A stretch of DNA of 43,031 bases from Ruminiclostridium sp. (GTDB taxonomy: Bacteria; Bacillota; Clostridia; Oscillospirales; Oscillospiraceae). The notes beneath the pieces were generated by a model that saw nothing but the letters and a program-made list of their open reading frames with translations, had not been told where the DNA came from and searched no databases. This document shows positions 1-8,088 of the stretch, one piece after another. Position 1 is the stretch's first letter, and each line of letters starts with the position of its first letter. The DNA lies in the NCBI GenBank assembly GCA_017435425.1, contig JAFSFC010000010.1, positions 1 through 43,031 on the forward strand. Direction: 5' to 3'. The position numbers were made by a program, and so were the translations under genes.

Positions 1-49
1 CAGCCCCATAGGGGCATATTTCCCGCTTAGCCTAAAGGCCCTTGAACAG

Positions 50-603
50 TCTGCCAACCGCTGACATTCTCGGGCCCCCGCTAAAGCGGGATTTTTTTAT
101 GCCTTATCTACCTGCGCACCCGTAAACGGGTCAAAGTATTCTCGCAACCCAATCTGGTCACTCAGTGCATCTTCCTGCAACTGGTTGCGTACATATTCCG
201 CTATCTTCTTCTCGTTTTTGCCTACGGTATCCACATAGTACCCTCTGCACCAAAAGTGCCGGTTTCCATACTTGTACTTCAGATTTGCATGCCTATCAAA
301 TATCATCAGGCTACTCTTACCTTTCAGATAGCCTACTACATCCGACACTGCGTACTTCGGCGGTATCTCCACATACATATGGATGTGATCTTTGCATGCT
401 GTTGCTTCAATGATCGTTATACCTTTTCGCTTGCATAACTCTCGCAGGATTGCTCCTACATCTTGTTTTATCTGTCCATAAATGATTTGCCGACGATACT
501 TCGGGGTAAACACGATGTGGTACTTGCAATTTGCTCGGGTATGTGTTAGTGTCAATTTGTCCATTGAGACAACCTCCTTTTGCTGTTTGGTGCGGTTGGC
601 AGA
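50..603. repeat. 12-bp inverted repeat bracketing tnpA
   Basis: TCTGCCAACCGC at 50-61 is repeated exactly in reverse complement at 592-603, one copy on each side of the transposase gene. IS200-type elements do not normally rely on terminal inverted repeats, so this may be a long-range fold of the mRNA or single-stranded DNA that contributes to control of tnpA. The match is seen directly; its role is inferred. Confidence 0.5.
97..564 (-). CDS. tnpA: IS200/IS605-family transposase TnpA (Y1 HUH)
   Basis: This is a 155-residue Y1 transposase, the usual length for IS200 TnpA. The HUH metal-binding motif is visible as HIH in KDHIHMYVE, and the catalytic tyrosine is expected in the EYVRNQ helix near the C-terminus. 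The N-terminal YHIVFTPKYRR stretch is typical of the family. The enzyme cuts and rejoins single-stranded DNA at subterminal hairpins. The start is supported by an AAAGGAGG-type ribosome binding site just upstream (near 570-580). The frame is intact, so the gene could be active. Nothing links it functionally to its neighbours; it is a passenger next to the phage-like helicase. Confidence 0.95.
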   Translation of the reverse strand: MDKLTLTHTRANCKYHIVFTPKYRRQIIYGQIKQDVGAILRELCKRKGITIIEATACKDHIHMYVEIPPKYAVSDVVGYLKGKSSLMIFDRHANLKYKYGNRHFWCRGYYVDTVGKNEKKIAEYVRNQLQEDALSDQIGLREYFDPFTGAQVDKA

Positions 604-697
604 CCTACACTTAGCTTAGCATGGGAGGTTTTTCTCTGCATAGCCATTGGCTTTCCTGAACCACTCGCATAGCGAGTGGGTTTTTTACACCAAGAAA

Positions 698-727
698 AAG
701 TGTCCCCTCTTGTAGGGGACACTTCTT
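698..727 (-). terminator. Rho-independent terminator of the helicase gene
   Basis: AAGTGTCCCC at 698-707 pairs with GGGGACACTT at 715-724. Read on the minus strand, the hairpin follows the helicase stop codon by about ten bases and leads into a T-rich run (complement of the A run at 693-699). Confidence 0.75.
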
Positions 728-734
728 CCACATA

Positions 735-2507
735 TTAGATCTGTTTAGCCACGCACCAAGATGCATTTTTGGTGCCACCAACCAAGGTATAACCAAGGTT
801 AAACTCTCCAACCATTTCTCTTGCGGTAGGCATCTTGATGCCCTCCTTTTTTTCACGGCTGTCGTTTTTTCCACTGGGACCAAAAAGGGCCTCGTGGAAC
901 TCCTTGAGTCTACCGGTAAAGTCGTCTTTTTCCTCATCGCTTATTTCTTTTCCCAGCTGAGCCTCAAGGAACTCATTTACCTGTTCGAGAAGTTCCTCCT
1001 CACTGACAGGGCTCTGGGGAACAGGCACGTTCAGCCAACCGGCAACCTTGCTCACGAAAGGCGCCTTGACTCCATTTGCAAAGTCGGAACGAAGGTCTTC
1101 AAAAAAGTTACTCCTACGCTCGACATACTTCTCTGCAAACTCGTTTACGACAAGTTCACCACTTCCGAAATTCAGGTCCACCAAGTGACGTTCCTGAACA
1201 TCACCTGCATACCAAAGCCTCTGACGAATCATGTGCTGACGCTGATAATCACCCTTCGCACTATCGACCTGATTCACTAAGTTCACAAGCTTCTTATTGG
1301 CATTTTCCATTCTCGCCATCTGCTGAAGAGACAAGTCAGGAACATAGACAAAAATCTCTTCTCCGTCAGCCAACCGTTTCCGACCAACTTCTTGAATGAA
1401 TCGAGTACGCTCTGTGCTCATAATGACCAGATGCTTCACCGCAGGATCCCAAACATTGACACCACAATCGGCAACAGCTGTAGCGATAAGAACCCTGGTT
1501 TCAAACCGTTCGTTTAGAATCAGATTTTTCCAGGCAGGGCTATCTTTCATATCTGCATCAACATAAGAGACAAGGTTCTCTCCGTCCAACGCTTCTTCAA
1601 GCGCAGTTCTCAAGTCCTTTCCTTTCTCTTTTGATTCAACGAATATCACCCACTTTTCCTCATCAGGAGATTTTTTCACCACATCAATGATAGGCTCATA
1701 ATCCCTGTCTCTGACACTGTGAGGAAGAGGCACAAGCTTGATTCTCTTTTCTTTGCGGGAAAACTCGTAAATGCTAAACTCGCCAGGCTTTGCATATCGA
1801 GTCTTTTCTAACGAGCCAAAGGTATCCAATACAGGATACTGACTAAATAACGTCCCTAATTCAATGAATCTGCCTTTCAAAAGGGCGGTTTCAAGATCAG
1901 AAATCTTATCCCAAACTCCCCATTTGGTTGCAGTCATATAGATTCTGGTAACATCTTTAAACGCTCTGATTGCTCTTTTAAGGAGAGAATAAGTATTATC
2001 CGCGAACAAAGAATCAGAGAAAAAATAGTGGCATTCGTCAAAAACGACATACCCTATATTCATCTCTTTTACTTTATTCAAGCATGAATAAAGCCCTTGG
2101 TAGTTACAGAAATTAACATTGCCGATTCGATTGATATTCTGCATATCCAAGTAGTCAAAATCGATTCCCGACTTTCCACCGTGCATCTCAATCATGCTGC
2201 TTTTGAACTGATTTGCCAATCCTACACGATTGGTAACCACGAGAACATTTACTCCTCTTTCTTTCGCCAGCGGACAAACATGCCGCTTTACAAAAGTAGA
2301 TTTACCTGCACCGGTATCCGCATCAATTAACACCGGAGTATACATTGACCAGTACGGAAGCACTTCTGACAGCGCATCACATACATTAGAGTCCTTCATT
2401 ATTATAGGCCACTTCGGACTATCATCACGTTTCTTGCCTTTACCTCCGATGAGTACAACCCCTTGAGGGTTTTCAATGTTAGATTTATCCTTGTTTAAAT
2501 CACTCAT
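735..2507 (-). CDS. Superfamily 2 DEAD/DEAH-type helicase-like ATPase, phage/ICE type
   Basis: The protein has 590 residues from the preferred start. That start is preceded by GGAGG seven bases upstream; a start nine codons earlier has no such site. Superfamily 2 motifs appear in order: Walker A (DTGAGKST, near residues 64-71), motif II as VVFDECH, motif III as YMTATKWG, and motif VI as QEVGRKR. Proteins of this type use ATP hydrolysis to move along or unwind nucleic acid. Similar stand-alone helicases occur on phages and integrative elements of Firmicutes, which fits the nearby integrase. The C-terminal ~150 residues are charged and have no motif I recognise. It is transcribed away from the integrase. 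The specific role (element replication or defence) is not shown by the sequence. Confidence 0.8.
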   Translation of the reverse strand: MSDLNKDKSNIENPQGVVLIGGKGKKRDDSPKWPIIMKDSNVCDALSEVLPYWSMYTPVLIDADTGAGKSTFVKRHVCPLAKERGVNVLVVTNRVGLANQFKSSMIEMHGGKSGIDFDYLDMQNINRIGNVNFCNYQGLYSCLNKVKEMNIGYVVFDECHYFFSDSLFADNTYSLLKRAIRAFKDVTRIYMTATKWGVWDKISDLETALLKGRFIELGTLFSQYPVLDTFGSLEKTRYAKPGEFSIYEFSRKEKRIKLVPLPHSVRDRDYEPIIDVVKKSPDEEKWVIFVESKEKGKDLRTALEEALDGENLVSYVDADMKDSPAWKNLILNERFETRVLIATAVADCGVNVWDPAVKHLVIMSTERTRFIQEVGRKRLADGEEIFVYVPDLSLQQMARMENANKKLVNLVNQVDSAKGDYQRQHMIRQRLWYAGDVQERHLVDLNFGSGELVVNEFAEKYVERRSNFFEDLRSDFANGVKAPFVSKVAGWLNVPVPQSPVSEEELLEQVNEFLEAQLGKEISDEEKDDFTGRLKEFHEALFGPSGKNDSREKKEGIKMPTAREMVGEFNLGYTLVGGTKNASWCVAKQI

Positions 2508-3262
2508 AAGAAACCTCCAATCGTCTGATATCAATGTACGCTATACGTACAGTTGTATCTAACGGATTTATATTTACTAATATTTACTCTTTTAAATCTA
2601 AACCAATCGATCTATCAAATCGCCATATTATTCAATCTCAATTTGAATCGATTCATTTTTACGAAGCCCATCCTAGAACTGCGAGAGATGCAGATATTGC
2701 AATCCATTCAGTGGGACTCCTGCCTCATTGTATAGGTCTTGCACACTACTACAGTTTTGCAAATGCCATTTCATCACCTCCATTTTTCTTTTTATTTACT
2801 CATCAGCATTCCTCTTTGTCTCTCATCCTTACGACACCATGATAACAAGAGACTATAAAATAATAAACACCAAGTACAAAGAAATAGCATCATTAATTTT
2901 TGTTTTATCAGAAAAATAGGCACATCTTTTTTGCGCGCTAAACAAAATCAAGGACATAACAGCAATACAACCCACCAGCTATGTTATTTCGAACGGCACA
3001 TCACTCTTTTATTAAACCAGCATACGACTCAAACAACTGCACCAAACGGAGTCCTGTCCGTTTTGAATTAGATATTATAGATGTGAAGCTTACCAAGGAG
3101 TACACCTCGAAACCTTATCCCGACAAACGGACACCTATTGCAGGTGTCCGTTTCTTTGTTTCACTGGAGAATCTTTGAAACCTTTGGGTAAAAGCCAAAA
3201 CCATTCAGAACATCTTAATAAGCACATGCAACGTTGCACAATGCAACAGAAAGGAGTTTACC
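2508..3262. other. AT-rich intergenic region between helicase and integrase
   Basis: No convincing full gene is seen in about 750 bases. The minus strand at 2673-2774 could encode a 33-residue peptide (start MKWHLQN, end LHLSQF) beside a strong GGAGGTGATGAA site near 2775-2785. The spacing to that start is too short, while the well-spaced ATG gives only six codons. A hairpin with the stem AAACGGACACCT/AGGTGTCCGTTT lies at 3125-3153, followed by a T-rich run. The area probably holds the helicase promoter and perhaps integrase binding arms, but no repeat of the tRNA sequence found at 23.7 and 31.2 kb is present here. Confidence 0.5.
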
Positions 3263-4441
3263 ATGACAGGCAGTTTACAAGTAAAAAACAACAAGTACTA
3301 TGCCGTATTGAACTTCAGAGACGCCGACAAAAAGCGTGTCCAGAAATGGATCAACCTGAATCTCCCCGAAAAAGGAAACAAACGCAAAGCAGAGGCTAAG
3401 CTCAACGAACTGATCCAGCAGTACCAGGGCTACGAGGATATCGGCCCCACAAACATGCTCTTCTCCAAACATGTGGCCTCTTGGATTGAGACCAACAAAC
3501 CCCATGTGGTCAGGACCACCTACGACCAGTACGTCAACATGCTGAACAACCACATCGCACCATATTTTGATGCCAAGAGGATCACACTGAGTAAGCTGAC
3601 CCCAGGTGACCTGGAGGACTACTACTCCGTCAAGATCCAGTCCGGCCTCAGCCCCAACACCGTCATCAAGCATCACGCCGTGATACGTTCTGCGCTGCAG
3701 TGGGCCGTCAAGCATCGCTTCATCCGAGAGAACGTAGCTGACCTGGCGGATAGACCCACCAAGGTGAAATATCATGGTCCAGCCCCTTACTCCATCGAGG
3801 AAGTGGCTCAACTGCTCAATCTGACACAGAATGACCCGATCGCTGTCCCGATCTTCCTGGCCAGCTTCTACGGTCTTCGTCGGTCTGAACTTCTTGGTCT
3901 GAGATGGTCTGCCATCGATTTCGACACGGGGACCATCACCATCTCCACTACGGTGGTAAAGGAAAGTCATGGAACGAACACGCTGGTGGTGGTTCGCGAC
4001 AACATGACCAAGACAGAGACCAGCATGAGAACCCTTCCTCTCTGCCAGTACACCTACCATTATTTCCATACCTTGAAACAGCAGCAGATGCACAACCATG
4101 AGATCATGGGCTATGACTACGATACCCGCTACCTGGACTTCGTCTGTGTTGACTACCGGGGTACCCTCATCCAGCCCGACTATGTCACCCAGAAATTCCA
4201 AAAGCTTCTGAACCAGTATGGTCTTCGTCGTATCCGCTTCCATGACCTCAGACACAGCTGCGCCACCATCATGCTTTACCTGGGTTATACCATGAAGGAT
4301 ATCCAGACCTGGCTGGGACACAGCAATTACAACTTCACAGCAGACACCTACGTCCACTCCTCCCCTCAGTCCCATGTTGAGATGGCAGACACCTTATCTC
4401 AGAAGCTGAATGACCTGGCACCTATCTACCTTCCCGAATAA
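3263..4441 (+). CDS. int: Tyrosine recombinase/integrase
   Basis: This 392-residue site-specific recombinase belongs to the phage/Tn916-like integrase class and has the usual length. It shows an N-terminal arm-binding type segment, a SAM-like core-binding domain (about residues 65-165) and a C-terminal catalytic domain. The catalytic set is complete: R206 in GLRRSE, H327 and R330 in HDLRHSC, H353 in GHSNY, and nucleophile Y363 in TADTYVH. The start follows AGAAAGGAG with good spacing. The gene ends at a strong terminator. It would integrate and excise an element by strand exchange at short att sites. No att copies are recognisable next to it, so its own element may be decayed. The initiator-tRNA repeats at 23.7 and 31.2 kb are one possible target, but nothing in the sequence proves that. 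Confidence 0.93.
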   Translation: MTGSLQVKNNKYYAVLNFRDADKKRVQKWINLNLPEKGNKRKAEAKLNELIQQYQGYEDIGPTNMLFSKHVASWIETNKPHVVRTTYDQYVNMLNNHIAPYFDAKRITLSKLTPGDLEDYYSVKIQSGLSPNTVIKHHAVIRSALQWAVKHRFIRENVADLADRPTKVKYHGPAPYSIEEVAQLLNLTQNDPIAVPIFLASFYGLRRSELLGLRWSAIDFDTGTITISTTVVKESHGTNTLVVVRDNMTKTETSMRTLPLCQYTYHYFHTLKQQQMHNHEIMGYDYDTRYLDFVCVDYRGTLIQPDYVTQKFQKLLNQYGLRRIRFHDLRHSCATIMLYLGYTMKDIQTWLGHSNYNFTADTYVHSSPQSHVEMADTLSQKLNDLAPIYLPE

Positions 4442-4449
4442 ACAAAAAA

Positions 4450-4488
4450 GCTCTCGTGCACCCAACTGTGCACGAGAGCAAATTTTTA
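4450..4488 (+). terminator. Terminator after the integrase gene
   Basis: GCTCTCGTGCAC at 4450-4461 pairs perfectly with GTGCACGAGAGC at 4468-4479 and is followed by AAATTTTTAT. A preceding A run makes it usable in both directions. Confidence 0.9.
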
Positions 4489-4519
4489 TATAACTGGGTT
4501 ACTGCCGTTTGTTTTTTGG

Positions 4520-4548
4520 TTTACATGCTGTTCCAGGAACGGTAAAAT
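4520..4548 (+). promoter_or_regulatory. Predicted sigma-A promoter for the nitroreductase-like gene
   Basis: TTTACA at 4520-4525 and TAAAAT at 4543-4548 are separated by 17 bases, about 40 bases before the gene at 4589. It sits directly after the integrase terminator. Confidence 0.6.
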
Positions 4549-4588
4549 AGAGGTAGTATACTGATCTGCAGCCAAAGGAGGCATCCCA

Positions 4589-5278
4589 ATGACCTTAACC
4601 GAAATGATCTATCATCGAAAGTCCTGCCGCAGCTTTTCCGGTGTTCCAGTAGATGAGGCAACCATCGAAGCCATCAAGACGTTTCCTTTGAATCCTCTGT
4701 ATCCGGAGTTAAAAGTCCATTGGGATATTGTCAGCCGGGACAAGGTCAAGTGCATCTGTCCATGGACCACACCCCAGCTGATCACCATTTATGCCGAGGA
4801 AGCCGAGGGATATCTGGAAAACATCGGTTTCCTATTCCAGCAGATGGACCTGTATCTGCAGACTCTGGGCCTTGGTGTCTGCTGGCTTGGCATGGGTCGG
4901 ATGAATCCCAAGACCACCACCCAGGTAGAGGGTATGAAGTTTGTCATCATGCTGGCCTTCGGCCATCCCAAGCGTGACCACCTTCGCCATGACCCGAAGG
5001 AATTCAAGCGCAAACCCATGGACAAAATCACAGACAGGGCTGATCCGAAACTGGAGCCTGCCCGTCTGGCTCCTTCGGCGGTCAACGGTCAGCCCTGGTA
5101 CTTCACCCATGAAGGTGATACCATCCATGTCTATTGTAAACATAAGAGCAGTCCCCTGGATGCTGGGATTGCCTTGGCACACTTATACATAGCAAACCAG
5201 AACACCTTCCGCTTCTTCAAGGTTGAAGGTTCAAAAAACGTTCCGGGCTATACCTACATCGGAAGCCTTTCCATCTGA
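4589..5278 (+). CDS. Nitroreductase-family protein (TM1586-like)
   Basis: The product has 229 residues and a nitroreductase-type N-terminus (YHRKSCRSF), where basic residues normally contact FMN phosphate. It also has the GLGVCWLGMG segment and the late APSAVNGQPW segment typical of the TM1586-like branch. Members are FMN proteins that use NAD(P)H to reduce various small molecules; the substrate is not predictable here. A clear AAAGGAGG site precedes the ATG. The gene is followed after 16 bases by the PLP-enzyme gene and the two probably form an operon. Alternative calls such as a dehalogenase-like nitroreductase cannot be excluded. Confidence 0.8.
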   Translation: MTLTEMIYHRKSCRSFSGVPVDEATIEAIKTFPLNPLYPELKVHWDIVSRDKVKCICPWTTPQLITIYAEEAEGYLENIGFLFQQMDLYLQTLGLGVCWLGMGRMNPKTTTQVEGMKFVIMLAFGHPKRDHLRHDPKEFKRKPMDKITDRADPKLEPARLAPSAVNGQPWYFTHEGDTIHVYCKHKSSPLDAGIALAHLYIANQNTFRFFKVEGSKNVPGYTYIGSLSI

Positions 5279-5294
5279 CAGAAGGAGGATCATG

Positions 5295-6236
5295 ATGAAT
5301 CATATTGAAAAGCAGGCCCTGGGTCTCTTCCCCACCCCTATGTACCGCCTTCCCAACATCAGCCGAGAGTTGGGCACCAACGTTTGGATCAAGCGGGATG
5401 ATCTGTGCGGTGTGGCCCTGGGCGGCAACAAGGTCAGAAAGCTGGAATATCTCCTGCACGATGCCAAAAGCAAAGGGTATGACCTTGTCATGACCACCGG
5501 ACAGGCCCAGAGCAATCATGCTATGCTGACGGCCGCCTGTGCCCTGCGAATAGGTTTGGACTGCATTTTGCTTCTAAAGGAGCGGGGTATCACCGCACGA
5601 AAGGGAAACCAGATCCTGAACCATCTGATGGGCGTAGAGGTCCGTTATATGGATACGGACAGCTTCGAGGACATTTATGAGGAGATGGATCGAATCGGGG
5701 AAGAACTGGGCCGCAAGGTCTACAAGATCCCCTGCGGCGGCTCCAATACCCTGGGCACTCTGGGCTATATCGATTGTATGAAGGAAGTAGCAGATTCCGG
5801 CATCCAATTCGACCATCTGGTCTGTGCCTGCGGCTCTGGCGGAACCGCAGCGGGGTGCACGCTGGGTGCGAAGCTCTATCTTCCTGGAACCAAGGTCATG
5901 TGCTCCATGGTGGATGACGAACCCTTTGACGTCGTCGTTCCCCGGCTGATGCAGGAAGCTGCTGATCTGCTGGAAGTATCCACTGAGATACCTGTACCCG
6001 AGCTGCTGCCAATGTGGGGACCCGGGTACTCCATCCCCTCCTCCGAAGGTAATGAAGCCGTTTCTATGATGATGAAGCTGGAAGGCATCGTACTGGATAC
6101 CTGCTACACCGGCAAAGCATTTGCCGGACTGGTACGCCGTGCCAGAGAGGGTTTCTACCAGCCTGACGACAACGTTCTTTTCATCCACACCGGCGGTGCC
6201 GGCGGCTTGTTCGCCCAGGATTGGGAGACTGAATAA
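5295..6236 (+). CDS. PLP-dependent D-cysteine desulfhydrase / ACC deaminase family protein
   Basis: This 313-residue enzyme belongs to the fold-type II PLP family containing D-cysteine desulfhydrase (DcyD) and 1-aminocyclopropane-1-carboxylate deaminase. Evidence is the N-terminal FPTPMYRLPN and IKRDDL motifs, the PLP lysine in GGNKVRK (K46 from this start), the substrate loop TGQAQSNHA, and the phosphate-binding glycine run ACGSGGTAAG. Of two adjacent ATG codons (5292 and 5295), the second has better spacing to AGGAGG at 5283-5288. Family members release ammonia plus pyruvate/H2S or 2-oxobutyrate. D-cysteine desulfhydrase activity is more plausible in a gut anaerobe than ACC deaminase, but motifs alone do not separate them. 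It shares an operon with the nitroreductase-like gene. Confidence 0.85.
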   Translation: MNHIEKQALGLFPTPMYRLPNISRELGTNVWIKRDDLCGVALGGNKVRKLEYLLHDAKSKGYDLVMTTGQAQSNHAMLTAACALRIGLDCILLLKERGITARKGNQILNHLMGVEVRYMDTDSFEDIYEEMDRIGEELGRKVYKIPCGGSNTLGTLGYIDCMKEVADSGIQFDHLVCACGSGGTAAGCTLGAKLYLPGTKVMCSMVDDEPFDVVVPRLMQEAADLLEVSTEIPVPELLPMWGPGYSIPSSEGNEAVSMMMKLEGIVLDTCYTGKAFAGLVRRAREGFYQPDDNVLFIHTGGAGGLFAQDWETE

Positions 6237-6287
6237 TATCCCCGCGCAAAGATTCATTGATAATAAGTAGTGTCATAATAACAAAAG

Positions 6288-6326
6288 GAAAGGACTGTAA
6301 GCAATGCTTGCAGTCCTTTCTATGTC
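6288..6326 (+). terminator. Terminator between the PLP gene and the convergent GntR gene
   Basis: GAAAGGACTGTAAG at 6288-6301 pairs with CTTGCAGTCCTTTC at 6307-6320 with one G-U type mismatch. It lies about 50 bases after the PLP gene stop and before the end of the convergent regulator, so it may serve both strands. Confidence 0.7.
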
Positions 6327-6358
6327 CGTTTCAAGTATTTTTATAAATTGCAGACACC

Positions 6359-7837
6359 CTATACTTTGGTTATCTCCAGAGACTTCCAAAGCTCAACCTT
6401 TCGTAGCATTACTTCCGGGATGTCATCCGCTCTGTATTCCTTCAGCAGTTCGGCTTCCTCAAGATACGAATGAATTACTTCTTTTTGTCTTCCATATTCA
6501 ATCGCTCTGTCAATAAACAAATATCTGGATTCCGTTGCGATCCCAGCCACAGCTTCGTTCACACTTTGAAGAATGGGATTTCTACACATCCGGGACAGTT
6601 GTGCATTGACGTTGTCTAATGCATGATAACACAACCTTGGCTCAATTTCTGGTGAGGATAATACATCTGCAAAATGCTCACATACTTCGCAATATTGAGT
6701 ACGCTCTTCCTTTGATGCGTTACAATTTGCCATATAAAGCACTGCATCCCTGATTTGTATCTTAAAATTCAAAAAGGAACTTGCATCCTGTGCAGATAGA
6801 ATCCGTCCATAGGCACGCAAATTAATAAACGGAGCAGGAATATTCGGTTCGGAACAAAGAAATGTCCCTTCCGGACGACGAATCTCTAAAAGGCCCAGAG
6901 CCTCAAGACACTTTGTAGCTTCGCGGATCACATTTCGACTCACATGATAGCGATCTATCATTTCTGGTTCCGTTGGGAACCTGGATCCCGGTTCATACTC
7001 TCCGTTAAATATAGCCAGTAATAACTCCCACATTATCCGTTTGGAAGAAGTACTACCTATAGTCTCCCAGAAATAACTGTTTCTTTGTGGTGTTGTAATC
7101 ATACGGCCATAAATCTCGATTTCTTCCTTAAATAGCTCCAATCGACTATATAAATAGTCTCCAAACCGTGCTTTCGCTCCAGAAGATACCGCAATCGCTT
7201 CCATTAATAGAACATCAGTCACTTTTTGAAGCAGCTGCGGAGAATAATCTTTCAATTCAACACAAAGAAAATATTGCGAAAAGATCAAATGGGAGAAAGA
7301 AATGATTCGTGCCAGAGGCAGTTGCCCAGACAATGAATCTCTCTGACGATCCAATCGGTCCATTCGTTTGTATAGTTCATTAGGGTCACAAATTGCTGGT
7401 GTTTCTAATTCTCTAGATATAGCACGGAGATCCCTAGAAAACTCTAAAACAGCATCAGAGTCAGCTTTGCTGGTGTTGAATACCATTTGTGCATGACGAA
7501 GAGCAAGAAAGTATTCTGCAGTGTGCATCACATCTGGCTGAAGGCGGTATAAATGCATAAACAAGGGAGCCAGAAGTTCAAATGTGCAGCTGTCCTGAAT
7601 GTAGGTTCCTTCTCCTCGTCGGATAACTACAAAACCATATGCTTCCAATACTTTGATTGCTTCACGCAAAGCATTACGCCCAACACCAAATTGCATAGTC
7701 AGCTCGGCCTCAGGCGGCAATTTAGAGCCCGGAAGCAGTCTTCCTTCTGCAATCGCTGTTGTAATTTGATGCACAATCGTAAAGGGAACGCGATCCCTAT
7801 TTAATGACGAAAAAAGAGGTGTCGTTTGACCTGCCAT
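6359..7837 (-). CDS. Tandem GntR-type transcriptional regulator (two winged-helix domains)
   Basis: The protein has 492 residues from an ATG preceded by GGAG. A longer reading frame upstream lacks a ribosome site and covers the operator-like sequence at 7857. It contains two GntR/FadR-like DNA-binding domains. The first is near residues 12-80 (LPPEAELTMQFGVGRNALRE, then RRGEGTYI). The second is near 262-325 (FPTEPEMIDRYHVSRNVIRE, then RRPEGTFL). Each is followed by a mostly helical region resembling an FCD-type effector domain. Ordinary GntR regulators have one such unit and about 240 residues, so this looks like a fused duplication. It is divergent to the DUF3237-reductase operon, and a perfect palindrome in that operon's promoter region is the likely binding site. 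Whether it represses or activates is unknown. Confidence 0.85.
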   Translation of the reverse strand: MAGQTTPLFSSLNRDRVPFTIVHQITTAIAEGRLLPGSKLPPEAELTMQFGVGRNALREAIKVLEAYGFVVIRRGEGTYIQDSCTFELLAPLFMHLYRLQPDVMHTAEYFLALRHAQMVFNTSKADSDAVLEFSRDLRAISRELETPAICDPNELYKRMDRLDRQRDSLSGQLPLARIISFSHLIFSQYFLCVELKDYSPQLLQKVTDVLLMEAIAVSSGAKARFGDYLYSRLELFKEEIEIYGRMITTPQRNSYFWETIGSTSSKRIMWELLLAIFNGEYEPGSRFPTEPEMIDRYHVSRNVIREATKCLEALGLLEIRRPEGTFLCSEPNIPAPFINLRAYGRILSAQDASSFLNFKIQIRDAVLYMANCNASKEERTQYCEVCEHFADVLSSPEIEPRLCYHALDNVNAQLSRMCRNPILQSVNEAVAGIATESRYLFIDRAIEYGRQKEVIHSYLEEAELLKEYRADDIPEVMLRKVELWKSLEITKV

Positions 7838-7856
7838 AAATACTCCATTCATTCTT

Positions 7857-7865
7857 ACGTAGGAT
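7857..7865. promoter_or_regulatory. Operator-like half-site upstream of the GntR gene
   Basis: ACGTAGGAT at 7857-7865 repeats the left arm of the palindrome at 8037-8054. It lies about 20 bases before the regulator's start codon, where binding would allow autoregulation. The match is short, so this is suggestive only. Confidence 0.4.
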
Positions 7866-7993
7866 GTGAAGATACATATTACTGTGTCTAAATCTTTATT
7901 ATATTTTACTATACAGATATCATTTTCGCAACTGTATTTCAGCAACAGCCTTTCCATTTTCACTGAATCGCAGAATAACAACTTCAAAAAGAC

Positions 7994-8022
7994 TTGACAA
8001 TTATTTCCCTCTGTGATATTAA
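7994..8022 (+). promoter_or_regulatory. Sigma-A promoter of the DUF3237-reductase operon
   Basis: A consensus TTGACA at 7994-7999 is followed after exactly 17 bases by TATTAA at 8017-8022. The predicted transcription start is near 8029, immediately before the palindromic operator. Confidence 0.75.
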
Positions 8023-8036
8023 TTAACCATGCTCCA

Positions 8037-8054
8037 ACGTAGGACATCCTACGT
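8037..8054. promoter_or_regulatory. Palindromic operator, likely GntR binding site
   Basis: ACGTAGGAcaTCCTACGT is a perfect inverted repeat with 8-base arms and a 2-base centre. It lies just downstream of the predicted transcription start and 35 bases before the DUF3237 start codon. Binding here would block transcription, so repression by the divergent GntR protein is the simplest model. The palindrome is seen; the pairing with this regulator is inferred from position and the half-site at 7857. Confidence 0.7.
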
Positions 8055-8088
8055 AATAGCCCAACCAAAAATGAAAGGATTTGAAATC

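Larger units (their letters stand above)
1..690 (-). mobile_element. IS200/IS605-type insertion sequence, boundaries approximate
   Basis: A single tnpA-type transposase gene is flanked by short hairpins instead of long terminal inverted repeats, as expected of IS200/IS605 elements, which move as single strands. Hairpins are visible at 4-14 (CCCC/GGGG), 77-90 (CCCGC/GCGGG, followed by a T run) and 661-679 (CCACTCGC/GCGAGTGG, followed by a T run). The last two would stop transcription entering on the + strand. The exact ends cannot be set, and the left end may lie outside the window. No tnpB gene is present. Confidence 0.75.

Noticed and set aside
3275..4375. 366-codon frame antisense to the integrase
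   Set aside because: The integrase on the plus strand has complete catalytic residues; the antisense frame has none and low-complexity Val/Asp-rich sequence.
6359..8068. Longer start for the GntR regulator at 8068
   Set aside because: The extra 77 codons cover the divergent promoter and operator and lack a ribosome site; the ATG at 7837 has GGAG upstream.
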